Under the pieces are notes generated by a model, which saw nothing but the letters and a program-made list of their open reading frames with translations, had not been told where the DNA came from and did not search any database. The position numbers were made by a program, and so were the translations under genes. A stretch of DNA of 64,000 nt from CAXSBR01 sp964252015 (GTDB lineage Bacteria; Actinomycetota; Actinomycetes; Mycobacteriales; Jatrophihabitantaceae): positions 68,824 through 132,823 of the forward strand of contig CAXULW010000010.1 of assembly GCA_964252015.1 (NCBI GenBank). Direction: 5' to 3'. Of this stretch, positions 62,747 to 64,000 are shown piece by piece. Numbering within the stretch: position 1 is the first letter of the stretch; each line of letters opens with the position of its first letter.

Positions 62747-62884
62747 TCGGTCCGGCCCTTCCACGCAACAACATGGACAGGCAGACACTGAGCGCCCACG
62801 ATGGGTGGGTGCTGAGCCAATCCCCAGCGTCAGGTAAGAGCCGGATCAGTCAGCCGTGAGCAGACGAACACAGGGGTGATGGCA

Positions 62885-63076
62885 ATGCCTGGTCAAACGC
62901 GTAGCAAGCACGACATATTGGCGCTGATGCGCCGCCTGGGCAAGACGGACCGGATCGACGAGGCCGAGCGAATTTTGCCCGACCCGGTCGATCTCGACCG
63001 CGACGGTCACTTGCTCACCCAGCTCGGGATGAGCCTGGACTCCGCGTACAACCAGCTGGGCGCCAGCCCCTACTGA
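62885..63076 (+). CDS. Small hypothetical protein, 63 residues
   Basis: Charged soluble peptide MPGQTRSKHDILALMRRLGKTDRIDEAERILPDPVDLDRDGHLLTQLGMSLDSAYNQLG, predicted mostly helical. AGGGG lies eight bases before the ATG at 62885. Divergent from the efflux operon and convergent with the amine oxidase. No family recognised; resembles short actinobacterial proteins lacking annotation. Confidence 0.55.
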   Translation: MPGQTRSKHDILALMRRLGKTDRIDEAERILPDPVDLDRDGHLLTQLGMSLDSAYNQLGASPY

Positions 63077-63079
63077 CGG

Positions 63080-64000
63080 TCAGTGGTGATGCTCGTGGGT
63101 GCCACCGTCCGGCGCGCCATGACAGCTCATTGTCGCAGCGACGTCGAGCGCCGGGTTGCGGTCGAAGAAGCCGAACGGCTTGAGCCAGAACGCCACGGTG
63201 TCACTCGGCATCACCGGCCAGTCCTCCACTCGCGGCACGTGATGGATGCCGCCGACGTACCAGAGCACCACGTCGGTGTTCTCGATGCAACGGTCAGCCG
63301 CCGTCCATGCCGGCAGGCCTTCGTCGCCGCCACTCTGGTTGACGAACTCACCGCTGGGCCAGCGTTCGTCACGATCGAACGGGGTGACCCAGACCGTGTG
63401 GCCGATGACCTGCGACCGCTGGAACACCGGCGAGGACGGGTCCATCAGCGCCGGGATGGCTGAGCTCGGCACGAGCTTGTAGGCCACCGGAGTGCCGAGC
63501 CGGTTGAGCTGGTTCGGGTTGGTGACCTTCCACGACCGCTGGCTGGCCCAGTCGAGGTCCTGCTTACCCTCGGCCTCGGTGCGCAGCGGCGTGGATTTCT
63601 GGACCAGGGCGAGCCCGTGCGGGTTGTCCGGCCCGATCGGCGGCGCCACCGACTCGGTCGACACCACGGTGTTGTCGGGACCGTCGACCTCCATATCCAG
63701 ACGGGCAACTACGAAGTGCTGGTGGATCGGGGCATAGGTGTCGGTGTCGACCACGGTGCCGTAGGGCGGCGGTTCCCCGTCGAACGGGGTGGTGACCATG
63801 ATTCCGGTGGCGCGGATCTCGCACTCGATCGACCCGTCCTCGTATAGGCGCCAGTAGACCAGGTACTCGTAGTTCGCGACGGTCATGTGCGCGGAGATGA
63901 CCATGCGCCGCATCCGGCGAACCTCGGCCCCGGTGTGGTCGTCGATGTGCTTCCACAGCACGCCGTTGTCCTCCTCGTGCAGGCACACGGCGTTCTTGAT
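63080..64000 (-). CDS. Copper amine oxidase, 5' part outside window
   Basis: C-terminal ~307 codons of a primary-amine oxidase. The topaquinone precursor tyrosine is in TVANYEYLVYW (consensus T-x-x-N-Y-D/E). Copper ligands are in APIHQHFVV and a third His lies farther along. DEGLPAWTAADRCIENTDVVLWYVGGIHHVPRVEDWPVMP and FGFFDRNPALDV are typical C-terminal blocks. Oxidises primary amines such as tyramine to aldehydes with H2O2 and ammonia release. The His-rich end GGTHEHHH may store copper. Frame is open to the right edge. Confidence 0.92.
   Translation of the reverse strand: MKNAVCLHEEDNGVLWKHIDDHTGAEVRRMRRMVISAHMTVANYEYLVYWRLYEDGSIECEIRATGIMVTTPFDGEPPPYGTVVDTDTYAPIHQHFVVARLDMEVDGPDNTVVSTESVAPPIGPDNPHGLALVQKSTPLRTEAEGKQDLDWASQRSWKVTNPNQLNRLGTPVAYKLVPSSAIPALMDPSSPVFQRSQVIGHTVWVTPFDRDERWPSGEFVNQSGGDEGLPAWTAADRCIENTDVVLWYVGGIHHVPRVEDWPVMPSDTVAFWLKPFGFFDRNPALDVAATMSCHGAPDGGTHEHHH

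Overview
This is 64 kb of high-GC chromosome from a free-living actinobacterium. The evidence is: GTG/ATG starts with purine-rich ribosome binding sites, the actinobacterial fatty-acid block fasR-fabD-fabH-acpP-fabF-accD followed by a DUF3145 gene, a DUF3052 gene beside a homodimeric-type aceE, a fused urease gamma/beta subunit, a DUF6458 protein and a Zur-like Fur protein. No plasmid, phage or conjugation genes are visible. The genus cannot be fixed from sequence alone; a Frankineae/Nakamurella-like lineage is only a guess. All calls come from reading the sequence; no database search was run.

Layout. 0-5 kb: the 3' part of an RNB-type ribonuclease gene, a lysine/alanine-rich histone-H1-like protein, RNase P RNA (rnpB), a zinc-ribbon coiled-coil protein, a Nif3-family protein and an EamA transporter, all on the minus strand. 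5-7 kb: a divergent MarR regulator / quinone-oxidoreductase pair around a 43-bp palindrome, then a tiny C2H2 zinc-finger protein. 7.1-8.3 kb: a gene-free stretch with two identical C6-loop hairpins and a long inverted repeat, then tRNA-Val. 8.5-12 kb: PRC-barrel proteins, a disulfide-reductase-like flavoprotein and a membrane protein. 12-15.3 kb: an accessory-looking stretch with an IS-end-like repeat cluster, an AAA ATPase and a nucleotidyltransferase. 15.3-29 kb: the conserved central-metabolism core with AhpE-type peroxiredoxin, DUF3052, aceE, pirin, a PHP-domain protein, FasR and the fatty-acid synthase II operon. AceE supplies acetyl-CoA, AccD helps make malonyl-CoA, and FabD/FabH/AcpP/FabF initiate and elongate acyl chains under likely FasR control.

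29-43 kb: mixed metabolism. It holds an alcohol dehydrogenase, a three-gene membrane operon (polytopic protein, CPBP protease, exported anchored protein), two nucleotide-sugar-epimerase-like SDRs, a TetR regulator with palindromic operators, a flavin reductase, a 918-residue membrane protein with a hydrolase motif, a 3-oxoacid CoA-transferase pair, an orphan antitoxin and a DUF1275 protein. 43-47.6 kb: the urease operon ureAB-C-F-G-D, without ureE. 47.7-57.8 kb: an esterase, oxidoreductases, a LysR regulator, a pyruvate oxidase (poxB), a lipoprotein serine hydrolase, Zur and a class C beta-lactamase-like hydrolase. 57.9-62.7 kb: a five-gene MacAB-like efflux operon on the minus strand. 63-64 kb: the 3' part of a copper amine oxidase gene.

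The least explained material is small and repetitive. There are three families of dispersed palindromes or junction repeats: a 64-bp family (3 copies), a 51-bp family (2 copies, one in frame inside the pirin gene) and a roughly 90-bp family (2 copies, each bridging a stop/start junction). There is also a C6-loop hairpin in 3 copies with compensatory stem changes, and several short tandem repeats.
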